Shown piece after piece: positions 1 through 10,648 of a DNA stretch of 64,000 nucleotides. The stretch's first letter is position 1; every line of letters begins with the position of its first letter. The stretch comes from Vigna angularis (taxonomy: Eukaryota > Streptophyta > Magnoliopsida > Fabales > Fabaceae). Both the position numbers and the translations under genes were made by a program. Where the stretch lies: NCBI RefSeq assembly GCF_016808095.1, contig NC_068974.1, positions 33,139,090 through 33,203,089 on the forward strand. Reading direction: 5' to 3'. The notes below the pieces were generated by a model. That model ran no database searches and had not been told where the DNA came from. It saw only the letters and a program-made list of their open reading frames with translations.

Positions 1-237
1 AATCTGGTTTCAGACAGACATGTATATGATGGGCCTTTGATCAATATTAATGGCTAACTGCAAAGTTGTCTAGTGTTATGATGAATTGAAATAGGTTATA
101 TAATCATCTTAATGGAGACCCACAAATCAATTCAAACAATTATTCCTTCCAGTACCCTACTTTTCTCCCTGGGCATGAAATTGGCCGCACACAACTGCAT
201 CATTTATAAGGTTCATAAAAAAAAATCTTAGAGTTAT

Positions 238-274
<37 letters not shown>

Positions 275-1289
275 ATAAAATGAAAAAATGGACCATTTTT
301 CTGCTTCCCCTGCTGGTCAGGGGACACTGAATAGTGACACAGATTAATGGAAGTGTCAAGTTTATAATTTATCTTCTGAGTGTAATTATGCATCCAATTA
401 TTTCTAAATGGAGTTTAGGTGTATTCACTTGGAACAAAGTAGATAAATGTACTAATAAATGAATATTTTCATAACTTTATCTGAGATACTACAAATCTTT
501 GTATTCCAAAGTAACATTAATATTTAATATTCAACATACTTCTACTGTCATAAGTTATCATGTTAAATTCAAATTATTTTCTAAACAACACGTAGAAGAT
601 GAAAATTCAAGATCTTTAAATAATTTACTATTACGGGTAATATATGAAGTAATAATATTTGAAAAGAATTGTGTATTTACAAGAGTTTAAAATATTTTGT
701 ACAATTTTAAAAATAAACCATGTCTTTATCATTTTATTGGGGAGATATATCTTTTACCATCATTTTATTCTATAAAATTATGTAAATCAAATTATATTTT
801 AGTGATAATCAGTATCAATATTATGGTAAGTCAATCAGGATAGAAATAACGTTTTATATTCATACCATCATTAAAAATAGTTAGTATTTGATGAGTGCCG
901 AAGAAGAATTCAAAACAGTTGAAAATAAATAAATATGTGTAAAATAATTTACTGTTTTGATTGGTAATTATAGAGAAATTAGAAAATTATTTTAATTTTC
1001 TTTTCTAAATTAGGTATGTTAAGTCTAGATAAACCAAGATGCTTTCTTGCCATTTTTTTCTGAAGCTGAATTTATAATGCTGTAATTATATTTTTTTATA
1101 TAGAAATATAGAAACATGTATTGTTGTTATGTCTTTTTGTACATGATCACCGAGATTGGAGGATATGTTGACATCAAGTAAAAATAATCTCAACAAAGCA
1201 AGCTACTAGTATGCTGGGTATGTGGGAAAAAGTATACGTAGGTATATAATAAAGGAATGATAGAAAAAGAAAATCAGGTATATTTACCT
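1..1289. other. AT-rich intergenic DNA
   Basis: No gene is recognisable here. Short open frames have no domain signature and the composition is strongly AT-rich. The only clear structure is the TA/TG microsatellite at 238-276. Confidence 0.6.
238..276. repeat. (TA)n(TG)n microsatellite
   Basis: A run of alternating TA passes into alternating TG. It is visible directly and is expected to be length-polymorphic. Confidence 0.95.
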
Positions 1290-1745
1290 AGAGCGGTCAA
1301 AACGAGTTATTTGGCTCGACCCACTACGGATTGGTAGGTAGATGGGTTGGCTCACTGACTCACTTAATTACAATCTTTTTAAATAAATATAATTCAAATC
1401 TAAACAAATTTCACTCCCAACAACATGAGTGTTTAATTAATTTTGAAAATAAAAAATTTAAATATTTTTTTCAAACAAAAAATAATAATAAATATTTTTT
1501 TATAAAATTAAAATTAAAATTAAATTTGAATAAAATAAAATTAGTTGGTGAGCCAATCCGGTCCACCACGGGTTCAACCCGCATGAGCTGAGTTTAAATG
1601 AGCCGGATTTAAATGAGTCGGGTTTAAATGAGCCGGGTTGAAATTTGACCCGCATAAAAAAAATACAATTTTTTCAAACCCAACCCGGTCCAAACTCGTG
1701 GTGGGTTGGGTTAGCTCGCGGGTTGTGACCCATTTTGACAGCTCT
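1290..1745. mobile_element. hAT-like MITE (non-coding)
   Basis: The left end reads AGAGCGGTCAAAACGAG and the right end, reverse-complemented, reads AGAGCTGTCAAAATGGGT, giving imperfect terminal inverted repeats. Inside, GGGTTGGCTC-like and GAGCCGGGTT-like words recur on both sides of an AT-rich core, so the ~455-bp unit can fold back on itself. Size, ends and lack of coding capacity fit a hAT-derived miniature inverted-repeat element. I do not see a clean 8-bp target duplication, so the family assignment is an inference from the termini. Confidence 0.6.
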
Positions 1746-2680
1746 CAGAAAACCCGAATCAGTATATTTCCTGGATAGAGTAGAGGACAGTATAGTGATA
1801 TATATTTATCTTTTTCTTCTTTTGGATATGGGTTGGAGTAATTGATTATCTCTATTAACTTAATTTGTTTTTGTCAATAACAAAGAAATCTAGATAAACT
1901 AAGGGGTAAAAATAGTGAGAAATAAAATAAGGAGGGAGAAATTAAAAGTCCATTGACATTGTTTGGATAAATAATTTTAGTCATTCTACAAAATTGAAAC
2001 ATATGATATTTTTTAATTATTCACAATTGAATTATTTTCATTGTAATAGTTTATATTTCAATTTTTTTATACAACAATTCAATTTCTCTTTTAAGACAAA
2101 ATTCTATTTTTTGAATATTTGAAAAACTAAATTTTATCTTTTAATTCAAATTGACTTAGTCTGATTTTCGACTTGGATTAACTCATCTTGATTTTTAACT
2201 CAGAATCATTCGTTTTGATATTTGACTTGACCAATTCATTCTAATCTTCAATCCACCTAACTGGTCTCGACTTTCGACCCATATCAACTTGTTTCAACAT
2301 TTATAAAATACTAACTTATTTATAACTTTAGCAAGGATTAACTTGTCTCAATTTTTGTCTAAGGTTAACTAAACCTTTGACCTAAACTAAATGAGTTTGA
2401 TCATAAGTTAACTTTGTCATGAGTCAATTAAACGCAAACTTTGTCAAGTCAATTTATCTCACCCTTTAGTCATTGCCAACTCGTCTCAAACTTTGATATA
2501 TGTGTGTCAACTCCTCTCAAACTTTGATATATGTGTGACTTATCTTGAATTTTGGTTTGACTAACTCGAAGAGTCATTCATTGTGCGACAAACCAACTTG
2601 ACCTACAACCCACATCGAATCGGCTAATCGTTGGCCTACGCTAAACAGTTATTTTTTTGTTTTTTTCTTTGTTTTTATAT
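1746..2680. other. Intergenic DNA with degenerate short repeats
   Basis: From about 2140 to 2630 words such as AACTCGTCTCAA, TTTGACTTGACC and CTTTGATATATGTG recur at irregular spacing, suggesting an old decayed tandem array. No promoter can be assigned confidently, although this DNA lies directly upstream of the WOX-like ORF. Confidence 0.45.
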
Positions 2681-2689
2681 TAGACGAGA

Positions 2690-3262
2690 ATGAACAACAA
2701 AAGGCTTGAGAAATCGGAGATAGGGAAAAAGCCAGTGTGTCAACGATGGCAGCCGACCGAGTACCAGGTCAAGATCATGACAAACATCTTCAACTATGGA
2801 AACTATGGAGTCTCTCACCTTAGTCGGACTCAAATTTGTGAGATCACCGCACGACTCAGGGCTTACGGAGAAGCTGGGGAATACAACGTTTACTGTTGGT
2901 TCCAGAACCATGGGAACCGAGTGAGGCATCTACACTCAGAGCTGGACCCTACTGGCACAACATCGTCGTTCTCACCACCCTCGCTGCCGGAAGGTCCACG
3001 TTGGCTTCACAACCGCGGACTCTTTCCCGCAAACAGTGTCATCGGGATAGGAAGGACGACCTTTGGCGCGCTAATGGCAGGGTTGCTTCGGATGAACCTT
3101 TCTCTGGGCGTGAATCTTGTTGCTAAAGAGGAGGATCCTTCCCCTGCGCGGCTAGCTAAGAAAAGAAAGGTTGGGGTAGCTTTCTTTTCCCTGTTTTTGC
3201 TTGAGAGGAATACCTTGAAATGGCATGGGCTTAGGCTCGTTTTCAAATCCGAAAAAAATTAA
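2690..3262 (+). CDS. WUSCHEL-related homeobox (WOX)-like protein, divergent
   Basis: An intronless 190-residue ORF. Residues about 18-82 match the WUS/WOX homeodomain pattern: RWQPTEYQ at the start of helix 1, QICEITARLRAYG across helix 2, and NVYCWFQNH in recognition helix 3. WOX proteins are nuclear transcription factors that control stem-cell maintenance and organ initiation. After WFQNH the usual basic stretch is replaced by GNRVRH, so DNA binding may be altered. A basic KKRK cluster at residues 157-160 could be a nuclear signal. I see no clear WUS box (TLxLFP) and no good EAR motif. The first ATG gives 17 residues before the homeodomain, which is plausible. It shares the unusual YCWFQN with WOX fragments at 18.1, 20.6 and 50.4 kb, implying one expanded lineage. 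It may be a functional gene, a retained retrocopy or a young pseudogene; the homeodomain call is firm, function is not. Confidence 0.65.
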   Translation: MNNKRLEKSEIGKKPVCQRWQPTEYQVKIMTNIFNYGNYGVSHLSRTQICEITARLRAYGEAGEYNVYCWFQNHGNRVRHLHSELDPTGTTSSFSPPSLPEGPRWLHNRGLFPANSVIGIGRTTFGALMAGLLRMNLSLGVNLVAKEEDPSPARLAKKRKVGVAFFSLFLLERNTLKWHGLRLVFKSEKN

Positions 3263-4035
3263 AAATAGTGGAGAATTGATTTAGGGTTTCAGCCTATTTT
3301 CATTTCTGGAATGAAAGCGTCCTGTTTCCTTTTTAGAAGGAAATTGGGTTCAGCCATTTTCTTTTCTCCTTGTTCTGTTTTACTTCCTTTAGTTTTGTTT
3401 TTGGTAGGTTTCTTTGTATATATTAATCCTATACTCTTTTCTACAATAAAAATAAGCATCCTTTGTTGTAAATAAATAAATAAAGTTTTTGATTTGTTGG
3501 TTGTGTTGAGCATTGTTTGTGATTTGTTTTATTGAGCATTGTTTTTTAAAATTATAAAACAAACGGTTTTAAACTGTTATTGTTCTTAAATTGTTTTCTT
3601 CAATAAGAAAAATAATACAAATTATAAAATTATAAAATATAATTCTTGAGATTTATTGTTTTGTTTTTCTTAAACATAAAAAGAAGAATAAAAATATAAG
3701 ATTATAAAATTAGCCAAAAATTGGTTGTAGTGTTTCTTTGATATTTAGTACCTTTTAATGATTACGGCATAGTTTTAATTTATTCTCTATTTTAGATTTT
3801 TCTTTAAAAAATAATTATGTAAATGTCACTGTTATTATTTTATAGTTTTTATTTTTTCATGTAGATAATTTTATTTTATTTCATTTTATTTTTTAATACT
3901 TAGGTAAATATATTATGTAAATAATACTTAATTTTACTTTAAAAATACTTTTGTATATATTCTATTTTATATTAAACCTTTATATAAATACTATTATTAT
4001 GTCATTCTTAGGTAAATAATATTAAACTCTTATGT
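3263..4035. other. AT-rich 3' flank of the WOX-like ORF
   Basis: T-rich sequence follows the stop codon, with AATAAA at 3445-3450 as a possible polyadenylation signal about 185 bp downstream. Further on there is only low-complexity AT-rich DNA. Confidence 0.5.
3445..3450 (+). promoter_or_regulatory. Possible polyadenylation signal
   Basis: AATAAA lies ~185 bp after the WOX-like stop codon, a normal distance for a plant 3' UTR. In DNA this AT-rich the match may be chance. Confidence 0.3.
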
Positions 4036-4040
4036 AAATA

Positions 4041-6491
4041 TGTAACATCCCAAAAATGCAGTCCAAAACTATATAATAGAATAATCACATTAATTGATAA
4101 TTCAGATCAGTCTTTGCACTAAAAGCCGAACGTACGCTTACGGCCGAACAACCTTACAAAAAGAGTTACCATAAACTATAAAGAATGAGCAAACCTGACC
4201 GAATGATTTACAAAATAAAATACCGAACGGTCATATATAACAAAAAGGAAAGGTGATCGAACGACCACCTTACTATAACTAGACTATCGACCGAACGTCC
4301 TACGGTTCAGTCTTAACTTCAATCTCAACTAGATTTTCTTCTTCCAACGCCTCTTCCAGCAGCTCGTCTCCTTCTGCTCACATCCACAACGGATGATCAT
4401 TGCAATGACAAGACGAATGTACAAAACAAGACAAGACAGGAAATACACGGGATAAGCTTATGTAATTTAATTCAAGTATAAACATACATTTCCACACAAT
4501 CAACACACAAGATATATTTCATCATACGTTTCATATAAATCATAATACTAGACTAACTGTCCGGACTGTATGAAATCTACATAGCTACAGGCGTTCGTGC
4601 ACCCGGGTGGTGTAGTAACTGGGATGCCCTCAACAGCTGCCACCCGAGGTTAGTCCTATCTGTCCAGAGTACCCCTAAGGACTAGGCCTCCTGCTGTTCT
4701 CACACATGACCTATCCTCCTCTACGTGAGGACGAGTACTCACGGAACATCAGGATGAACAGCCAGCTTAGCATGCCCACAGTCATACTTTACAATTTCAA
4801 TAATCATTCATGAGTCGTTCCTCCCTGGAACGCTCGTTCAAATCCACAACATTTCATTCATCTCATATTTTCTTCATCTTTCATTATCAATCTTCTCAAA
4901 TTCATCTTTCATTACCAATCAGTTAAATTCCATCTTTGTTCAAGTATTCTCAAGGACACCCGATACCGAACGTTCAATCCTCACTCAGAATGAGGACGAA
5001 CACTTGGAACGAGACAGAGAAGTCTCCCGTTCCAGAATAGAATAAGACCGAGAGGGTTACTTGTCAGGTTGAGAAAGAAACTGAGTACAACTATATGTCA
5101 CAAGAACGACTAGAACAAACGTTACTTACAAAATGAGTCAATTAAATGAACTGACTCTCGTGAGCTCAAACCAAACACCTCAAAGAACATGTCAAGTACT
5201 AAGGCTCTAGGCCGGAACCAATGAATGTAGACACGTCAAGACATTTAAAGAACAATACTTAGAAGAATTCACATAAAGAAACCTAATGTCAGTCAATGAC
5301 CGAACACGGTAGAGGGAAAATTCTATTGAAGTTGGACGAACACTATTTTCATCAAGATCATACAAGAAACGAGTACGAGCGCTTGGTATAAGACCGAACA
5401 CTACTCATTACGAGCGCTTGGTGTGAGACCGAGCACTACTAAACTTATAAATAGAAAGCTTAATAAATATAATAAGATACTATTGGAATAAGGTTTAAGA
5501 ATAACTAAAATATACAAATACATATATTTACAAAATTTAAGTTTATCACAAAATACTCAGATACAACTACGCTTGGCCGAACGCTCAAGCATAGTATTAC
5601 CACACGAAGACGCTCGTCCTCAACGAGGGTTCTTTCCAAATGAAAGAATCCAATTTTATCCAAGGTTACTAGTATTACCGAACAGTCAATGACCATTCAA
5701 TGACGAACATACATTATCATAGGGAAATTTCATATCCAGGACTCATTTACATAATTTCATAACTTTATAAATTCATATCATAATCATTTTTCATAATTCA
5801 TACAATCCATATCATAGTAAATAATCATATTCCATATAAACAAGCATATCAGCATTCATACTTTATATACATTCAACCACTCAGCAACATGCATTCATTA
5901 TCAACGAACGTACAAACGAACATATAATTAAATTAGATAGACTTACCTTACCTCTGAGCGTGAACGAACGTCCTAGAGACAGAAATACAGTTCGTCTGAC
6001 TACAAATCTTTCTACCCTTGCGTTCCACAATTCTTCAAACTAAACCAAACAATAGAAAACTAATAATGACTCAGACAAGATGACAGCATGCAAGCAGAAC
6101 TTGGTTTGCATGTACCAGAGAACGAACGACTAAAGACAAGGAAACTTACCAGTTCAGAACTCGAAACTGTACGGTTAAAAATGAAGCTCAGGACGCCGGA
6201 AATGCTTCTACGGTGCCTAAACGGTGATCGGAGAAGACAAAAGGTGAGATTTGGTAGAGAGAAGGGAGAGTTTTTAGTGAGAAGGAGGAGAAATGAGAAT
6301 TTCAGAGTTTTGGAGAAGAAGATGCATGCAGAGAGTGTGACGTAAACTTTTCAAAAACTCAGTTTTGCTTAAAACGAACGTCCGCTCATCTGCTGACACC
6401 TGCATTCCACTATCTGATTTCCGGATCACCTCCGCTTGACACCTAGCGTCCGTTCAGAGGGTTTTTGGGTGCGTTTTTAATGGTTCTGACA
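4041..6491 (-). mobile_element. Solo LTR of a Ty3/Gypsy-type element
   Basis: The unit begins TGTAACATCC and ends GGTTCTGACA (TG...CA). It is flanked by the 5-bp direct repeat AAATA at 4036-4040 and 6492-6496, the hallmark of LTR-element insertion. No internal coding region is present, so it is a 2451-bp solo LTR left by recombination between two LTRs. Read on the minus strand it contains GCAATGATCATCC followed by GGATGTGAGCAGA, the same hairpin-plus-GAGCAGA arrangement as the Gypsy LTRs further right, so the sense strand is minus. The word CGAACG is enriched compared with the flanks. A 64-codon-scale open frame inside is not credible as a gene. Confidence 0.85.
4381..4395 (-). other. LTR hairpin (stem CATCC/GGATG)
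   Basis: CATCC-ACAAC-GGATG forms a 5-bp stem with a 5-nt loop between the conserved GATCATTGC and TCTGCTC blocks. It is the counterpart of hairpins in other LTR families of the window. Confidence 0.55.
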
Positions 6492-6496
6492 AAATA

Positions 6497-7512
6497 TAAT
6501 TACTATTTCTTATAATTTTACTTTTTTTAAATATAGATATTATTCTTATATAATAAAAATTACAAAACAAAAGATAAAAAGTAAAAACAATAAAAAAATA
6601 TAATAAAATAATAAATAACGGTGTGAGTACTCGTGCGATCGTCCGCATCAGTCTAGTACTTATTACCCTCCACATAAATAAATATCAGTACGAGTACTCG
6701 TGCGATCGTCCGCATCAACCCAATACTTATTACCCTCAACATAAATAAATAACAGTATGGATACTCGTGCTATCGTTCACATCAGCTTAATACTTATTAC
6801 CCTCAACATACATAAATAATGGTGTGAGTGCTCGTGCGATAATTGACATTAGCCTAGTGCTCATTACCCTCAATTTATCAATCATATCCAAATACAAAAA
6901 ATATAAAATATCCAAAAATATCAAATTGTCATACAAGTAACCTAGGATAGAACTATGTGATCTTTGATTCTCTACCAAAAAAGGAGATACGTAGGACCAA
7001 GGTTAATCCTTGTCAGGTTCATTCCCCTAAAAATCAAAAGTTTCCCTTAATATCCAAGTCGTTCTAAAAAATCATTTCAAAGTAGAGTTCCAATGAAGAG
7101 TTTCCAAAAAGAACTATGTAACCCTAATTTCTCATGTTGAATGAGAATACGTAGGAGCAAGGTCAATCCTTGTCGGGCTTCCTAAAATAAACAAAAAACA
7201 TTTTTTGTTCTTCTGTGTTGTCTTATATCGTTATTTTCAGGAAAAATAACCATTATGAAAACCACATCAACTTTGCACAATTAATTAAAGTTATTGTCTT
7301 CGGAGGGCGTTGTAGGGTGCTAATACCTTCCCTACACGCAACCGACTCCCGAGCTCAAAAAATCTGATTTTCGTAAACCATGCCTAATTTTATGGTTTTT
7401 TCCGTAGTTTTTCAGAATAAACTATGATGGAGACTCTAAACTCTGATTTTAAATCGTTTGTCATTTTTTCGTACGGTTCGTCAGCTTCCTCGTCGAGATC
7501 CCGGTTACGACA
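6497..7512 (-). mobile_element. Ogre/SNARE-like LTR fragment
   Basis: On the minus strand the unit starts at 7512 with TGTCGTAACCGGGATC and continues with GGGAGTCGGTTGCGTGTAGG and GGTATTAGCACCCTACAACG. The same blocks occur in the solo LTR starting at 18138, which is oriented the opposite way. Tandem repeats lie at its far side (6605-6870). Its left end is interrupted by the solo LTR at 4041-6491 and I cannot find its own terminus. It truncates the viral replicase copy to its right. Membership of the legume Ogre/SNARE (Tat) group is inferred from the TGTCG(C/T)AACC start and internal blocks. Confidence 0.65.
6605..6870. repeat. ~75-bp tandem repeat, about 4 copies
   Basis: Units contain CTCGTGCGATCGTCCGCATC followed by a block like TACTTATTACCCTC. 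They diverge progressively. The position inside the LTR matches a different tandem array in the related LTR at 18.8-19.2 kb. Confidence 0.8.
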
Positions 7513-7690
7513 GATGATTAGTCGCAACCTCATACCCATCAAAGTACGTTGAAATAGTAGAATTACTCGAAAAAGCTAAGGCGTACATATCCTGAATAGC
7601 TTGAATTTCTCCCACATCAGGTACTACAAAAACATTATTTGAGAATACTATTTCCTCATACTTAGACCCACACCGTCATTTGTTACCTTC
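7513..7690 (-). pseudogene. Endogenous RNA virus: segment between helicase and polymerase
   Basis: The minus strand encodes a short open stretch ending in a stop near 7513, containing VPDVGEIQAIQDMYALAF then SNST and FDGYEVATNH. This resembles the conserved segment just before the polymerase palm in alpha-like plant viruses, where a tyrosine, a GNST-like turn and an acidic position are spaced similarly. It suggests that the ancestral protein continued from helicase into RdRp. The rest of the polymerase is absent because an LTR begins at 7512. The match is by eye and short, so this part is less secure than the helicase. Confidence 0.5.
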
Positions 7691-7693
7691 TTC

Positions 7694-9015
7694 TTACAAG
7701 TGATTCATCATTTTTTCTTCTTGCAGTTGCATCATATCAGAAATGTCACAGAATAACTTGTCTTCTGCCTTTGTATAATATACCAATGACCTTCTGTGTC
7801 GAATCGTACCGACAACAATGTACGGGTTAGATTTACGCCCACCAGAATATATTTCATTCTCGGTTGCTTTCAATCTCACCAACACGACATCATTGTAAGT
7901 TTTTCCCTAATTTTCATGTACTGTATTGACACCCTAATTATCATGACCCAAATATCTCAATACATCATCTTTCTCAGCCTGAGTAAATGTCAAATAGTGC
8001 ACTCCTTCAGTCTTAGGTATGCTATAAATGAGCTCATTCCACTTCTCGGTCCAAACACTTTCATAGAATTTACCAAAGGATTAACACTCATCACCAGAGA
8101 ATTACCATAAAACAATTTCTTAGTTAAATATGCAACAACACCTAACGGAGATCTGCAAGTAAGTCTTTTTTTTACTGTATTAGAAATCTGCAACTCACTG
8201 TAACGAAGGTTAATAGCTTCAACTCTATTCACAAAAGGAATTTGTTGAGAATCTCCCTGACACACTACAATGCGAGCAGATAACATGTCAACACAAAAAT
8301 AAACCATTCCTGCATGAACCATCGGAGCTTCATCAAAATGTAAAACGTTAGCGCGTGATCTTCCATCATTCAAAAAGAAAGAGTCGACAGTTCTGACTCT
8401 CTTCAACTGTGCCTCAATCGCTTTCCTTTCTCTTTTAAATCTCTCTTTAAGGTCCATTGTTGCTTCTTTTCCCATTGTCAATACATATTGTTTATCTAGT
8501 GAAGCCTCTTTCACAGTATGAGTAGATTTTCCACAGCTAGGTACACCATCAGTTAGTGTCGCATTGGGCATGTGTTTATGTTTACGCTCAGTCAATGCAA
8601 CTTTCAAAACCTTTAAGATCTCCATTTCATTCATCAAAAAAGTGTGATCACAAACCATAAACAATCCATTCTTAGATTCTGTGAAATTTGGAACGTCGAT
8701 CTTCAAACGATCTTCAGAGTCCTTTCCCCAAAATAATCGTACCAAAGTAGCCCCACTTTTATACGTTTCTAAGTCAAACTTAATTGCATACATATGACCC
8801 AATGTCCTCGATTTTTTGAATTCCCAACGAACATTCCCTTTGACCACCCGAAAGAATCCTGCGTTCTTCTGGAAAGTACCCTCAGATTCATGATACATTC
8901 CGTAAGCATATTCCCTAATAATATCCATCATCGTGGATTTATCAGAGATGATTTTACACTGCAAATACCACAAGTATTCTTTCTTTGCTTTAGTAGCAAA
9001 AGTTTCATCAGCCAA
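7694..9015 (-). pseudogene. Endogenous RNA virus: superfamily 1 helicase
   Basis: A 341-residue open frame (7990-9015, minus) carries the order of motifs expected of an alpha-like virus SF1 helicase: Walker A GVPSCGKST (residues 157-165), Walker B/motif II FDEAPMVHAG (227-236) and motif III GDSQQIPFVNR (254-264). Motif VI appears in the next frame as GTIRHRRSLVYYT (7694-7885). These enzymes unwind RNA and cap viral transcripts on membranes in the cytoplasm. Breaks: a frame change near 9010-9030 relative to the linker, then another frame change and two in-frame stops between about 7990 and 7886. One of those stops falls where motif V normally carries glutamine. This is therefore a non-functional genomic fossil. 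The motif set fits plant Martellivirales (Bromoviridae-, Virgaviridae- or idaeovirus-like); the genus cannot be fixed from sequence reading alone. Confidence 0.88.
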
Positions 9016-9778
9016 TGCATCACGTCTAGCGGCAATTTAGCGTAACCCACCAACAACGCATCCAAGTGTTCTACATCTTTCCTCTTACTTTCAGCTAATT
9101 CAGACTCTTCAGCCATTGAAGCCCAAGCTTTCCCTCTCTTTTCATCATCACTACTCTCATCTGAATTTGAAGAACTACCAACCTCAAAAGTTACAATAGC
9201 TACTTCTTCCACTAATTTCCCTATTTCATTTCCAGTTTCCTGCTTAAGTTGGTTTTCCTCTTCAGAATTTTCCACGTCAGACACCTCAGATCGCATTTCA
9301 GTATTCTCTTTCGCTCCTTGAGATTCCTCAGCTTTTAAATCTTTCTCTTGAGTGTCAACAACCTCTATATCATTGTACCTCAAAAACACATAGTCTTCAC
9401 CCTTCAAACTGTTTACAATGGATTTCACACAACTTTTAAGGAAAGTGATCAAATCTCGTGACTCAATTTCCTTATTCGATTGCCTAAAGAAGTCTCCTTT
9501 CATATATTCGACCAACAAATCTGCATCTACTGTCGACTTTCCTTTAAACTCTTCATTCACATATGTATCAATTAACGATTGTTTCAACTCAGGTTTCTTC
9601 TCTTGTTTCTCTTTCACGGGTTCAACAGTTAATTCACCATTCAGCCTTTGGTTAACCACAGAATCCACCATTTCTTTTCTCTCTCTCATACTCTTCGTAC
9701 AATACGGATTTTTCTTCCAAATCATTAAAGTCCATTACAAAGCTCTCATCCAATGACTTCTCTGCCCATAGTCTGATC
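9016..9778 (-). pseudogene. Endogenous RNA virus: acidic linker between methyltransferase and helicase
   Basis: An open frame (8928-9725, minus) runs into the helicase region from upstream. It is rich in Glu, Asp and Ser, for example SDVENSEEENQLKQE and SSSNSDESSDDEKRGK, as expected for a disordered hinge. Near 9665-9690 the reading appears to change frame within an A-rich run, and the frame to the right then runs without a stop up to the Copia boundary at 9778. No catalytic motif is visible. The linker is unusually long and acidic, which may help place the virus. Confidence 0.7.
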
Positions 9779-10279
9779 TGTAAGCTTTTCTTTAATTTTC
9801 AATTAAATGAAAACAACACACAGGATCTTGAATTTTCATGATACTCACTATTTTCTCATACACAGTAAAGAAGAACTAACCTGGGTCCATTGTGCACTTC
9901 TTCCTGTCTCTTCCTGTGAAATATTCTCTCTCCTCTTACTCCTCCTTAATGCCTTCTTGATGATATAGAAGTTGTAGGATGGTTTTCTCTGTCAGTTTCT
10001 CTTCTTTCCTGAGAACGTTATGTTCTCTATATCTCTTCAGAAACTTAATGTATCACCAGAAGTAAAACTTTTTCCTCTTTTATGATATTTTAATTAACTT
10101 TAATAAAATACCAAAATGCCCTTTTGGAGTGAGAAGAGAGTGATTAACTTTAATAACTCTAAAATAATCCCAATAACTTTAATACTTTAATACTCTAATA
10201 ATCATCACATTAGAATCCTTACATTAAAGGTATACTTTAAATTACATGAACCAATGTAAATTATTAATATAATTTAACA
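9779..10279 (-). repeat. Copia 3' LTR
   Basis: A 501-bp repeat starting TGTAAGCTTTTC and ending AATTTAACA, matched by the copy at 15919. It has one fewer TCTCTTCCTG unit than its partner. Confidence 0.95.
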
Positions 10280-10292
10280 TTCTCCCACTTGG
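10280..10292 (-). promoter_or_regulatory. Copia polypurine tract
   Basis: Minus-strand CCAAGTGGGAGAA lies immediately inside the 3' LTR. It is the expected primer site for plus-strand DNA synthesis. Confidence 0.85.
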
Positions 10293-10648
10293 TTCATGTG
10301 ATGACTTGAAGATCTAAAATAAACTTTAAGTGCGCACCATTCATTAGAATTATCAAGTCATCATCCTTATATGAATTGAAATAATCGGATCATGGCGGGC
10401 AAAAGTCATGATCGACAAGATTCCTTCCATGTATCACATAATCAAAACAACTCAACATAAGTTTAATCAATCTTATAACTTTCATGTCTCTAAAGGAGAC
10501 CTATCATGTCATCACAATCAATAATACATGTATATAATTTAATGTGGATAACAATAGAATAAAGAGAAACATAACTTTAATTGAATTCACAAGTGTCATG
10601 ACAGTACAAGCATATAACTATACATATCTATATAGATAGATAACAACA
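10293..10648. other. Copia 3' untranslated internal region
   Basis: Non-coding AT-rich DNA between the end of the RNase H frame and the polypurine tract. No separate feature is seen. Confidence 0.7.

Noticed and set aside
3007..3246. Minus-strand ORF antisense to the WOX-like gene
   Set aside because: No domain; shadow of the sense coding frame.
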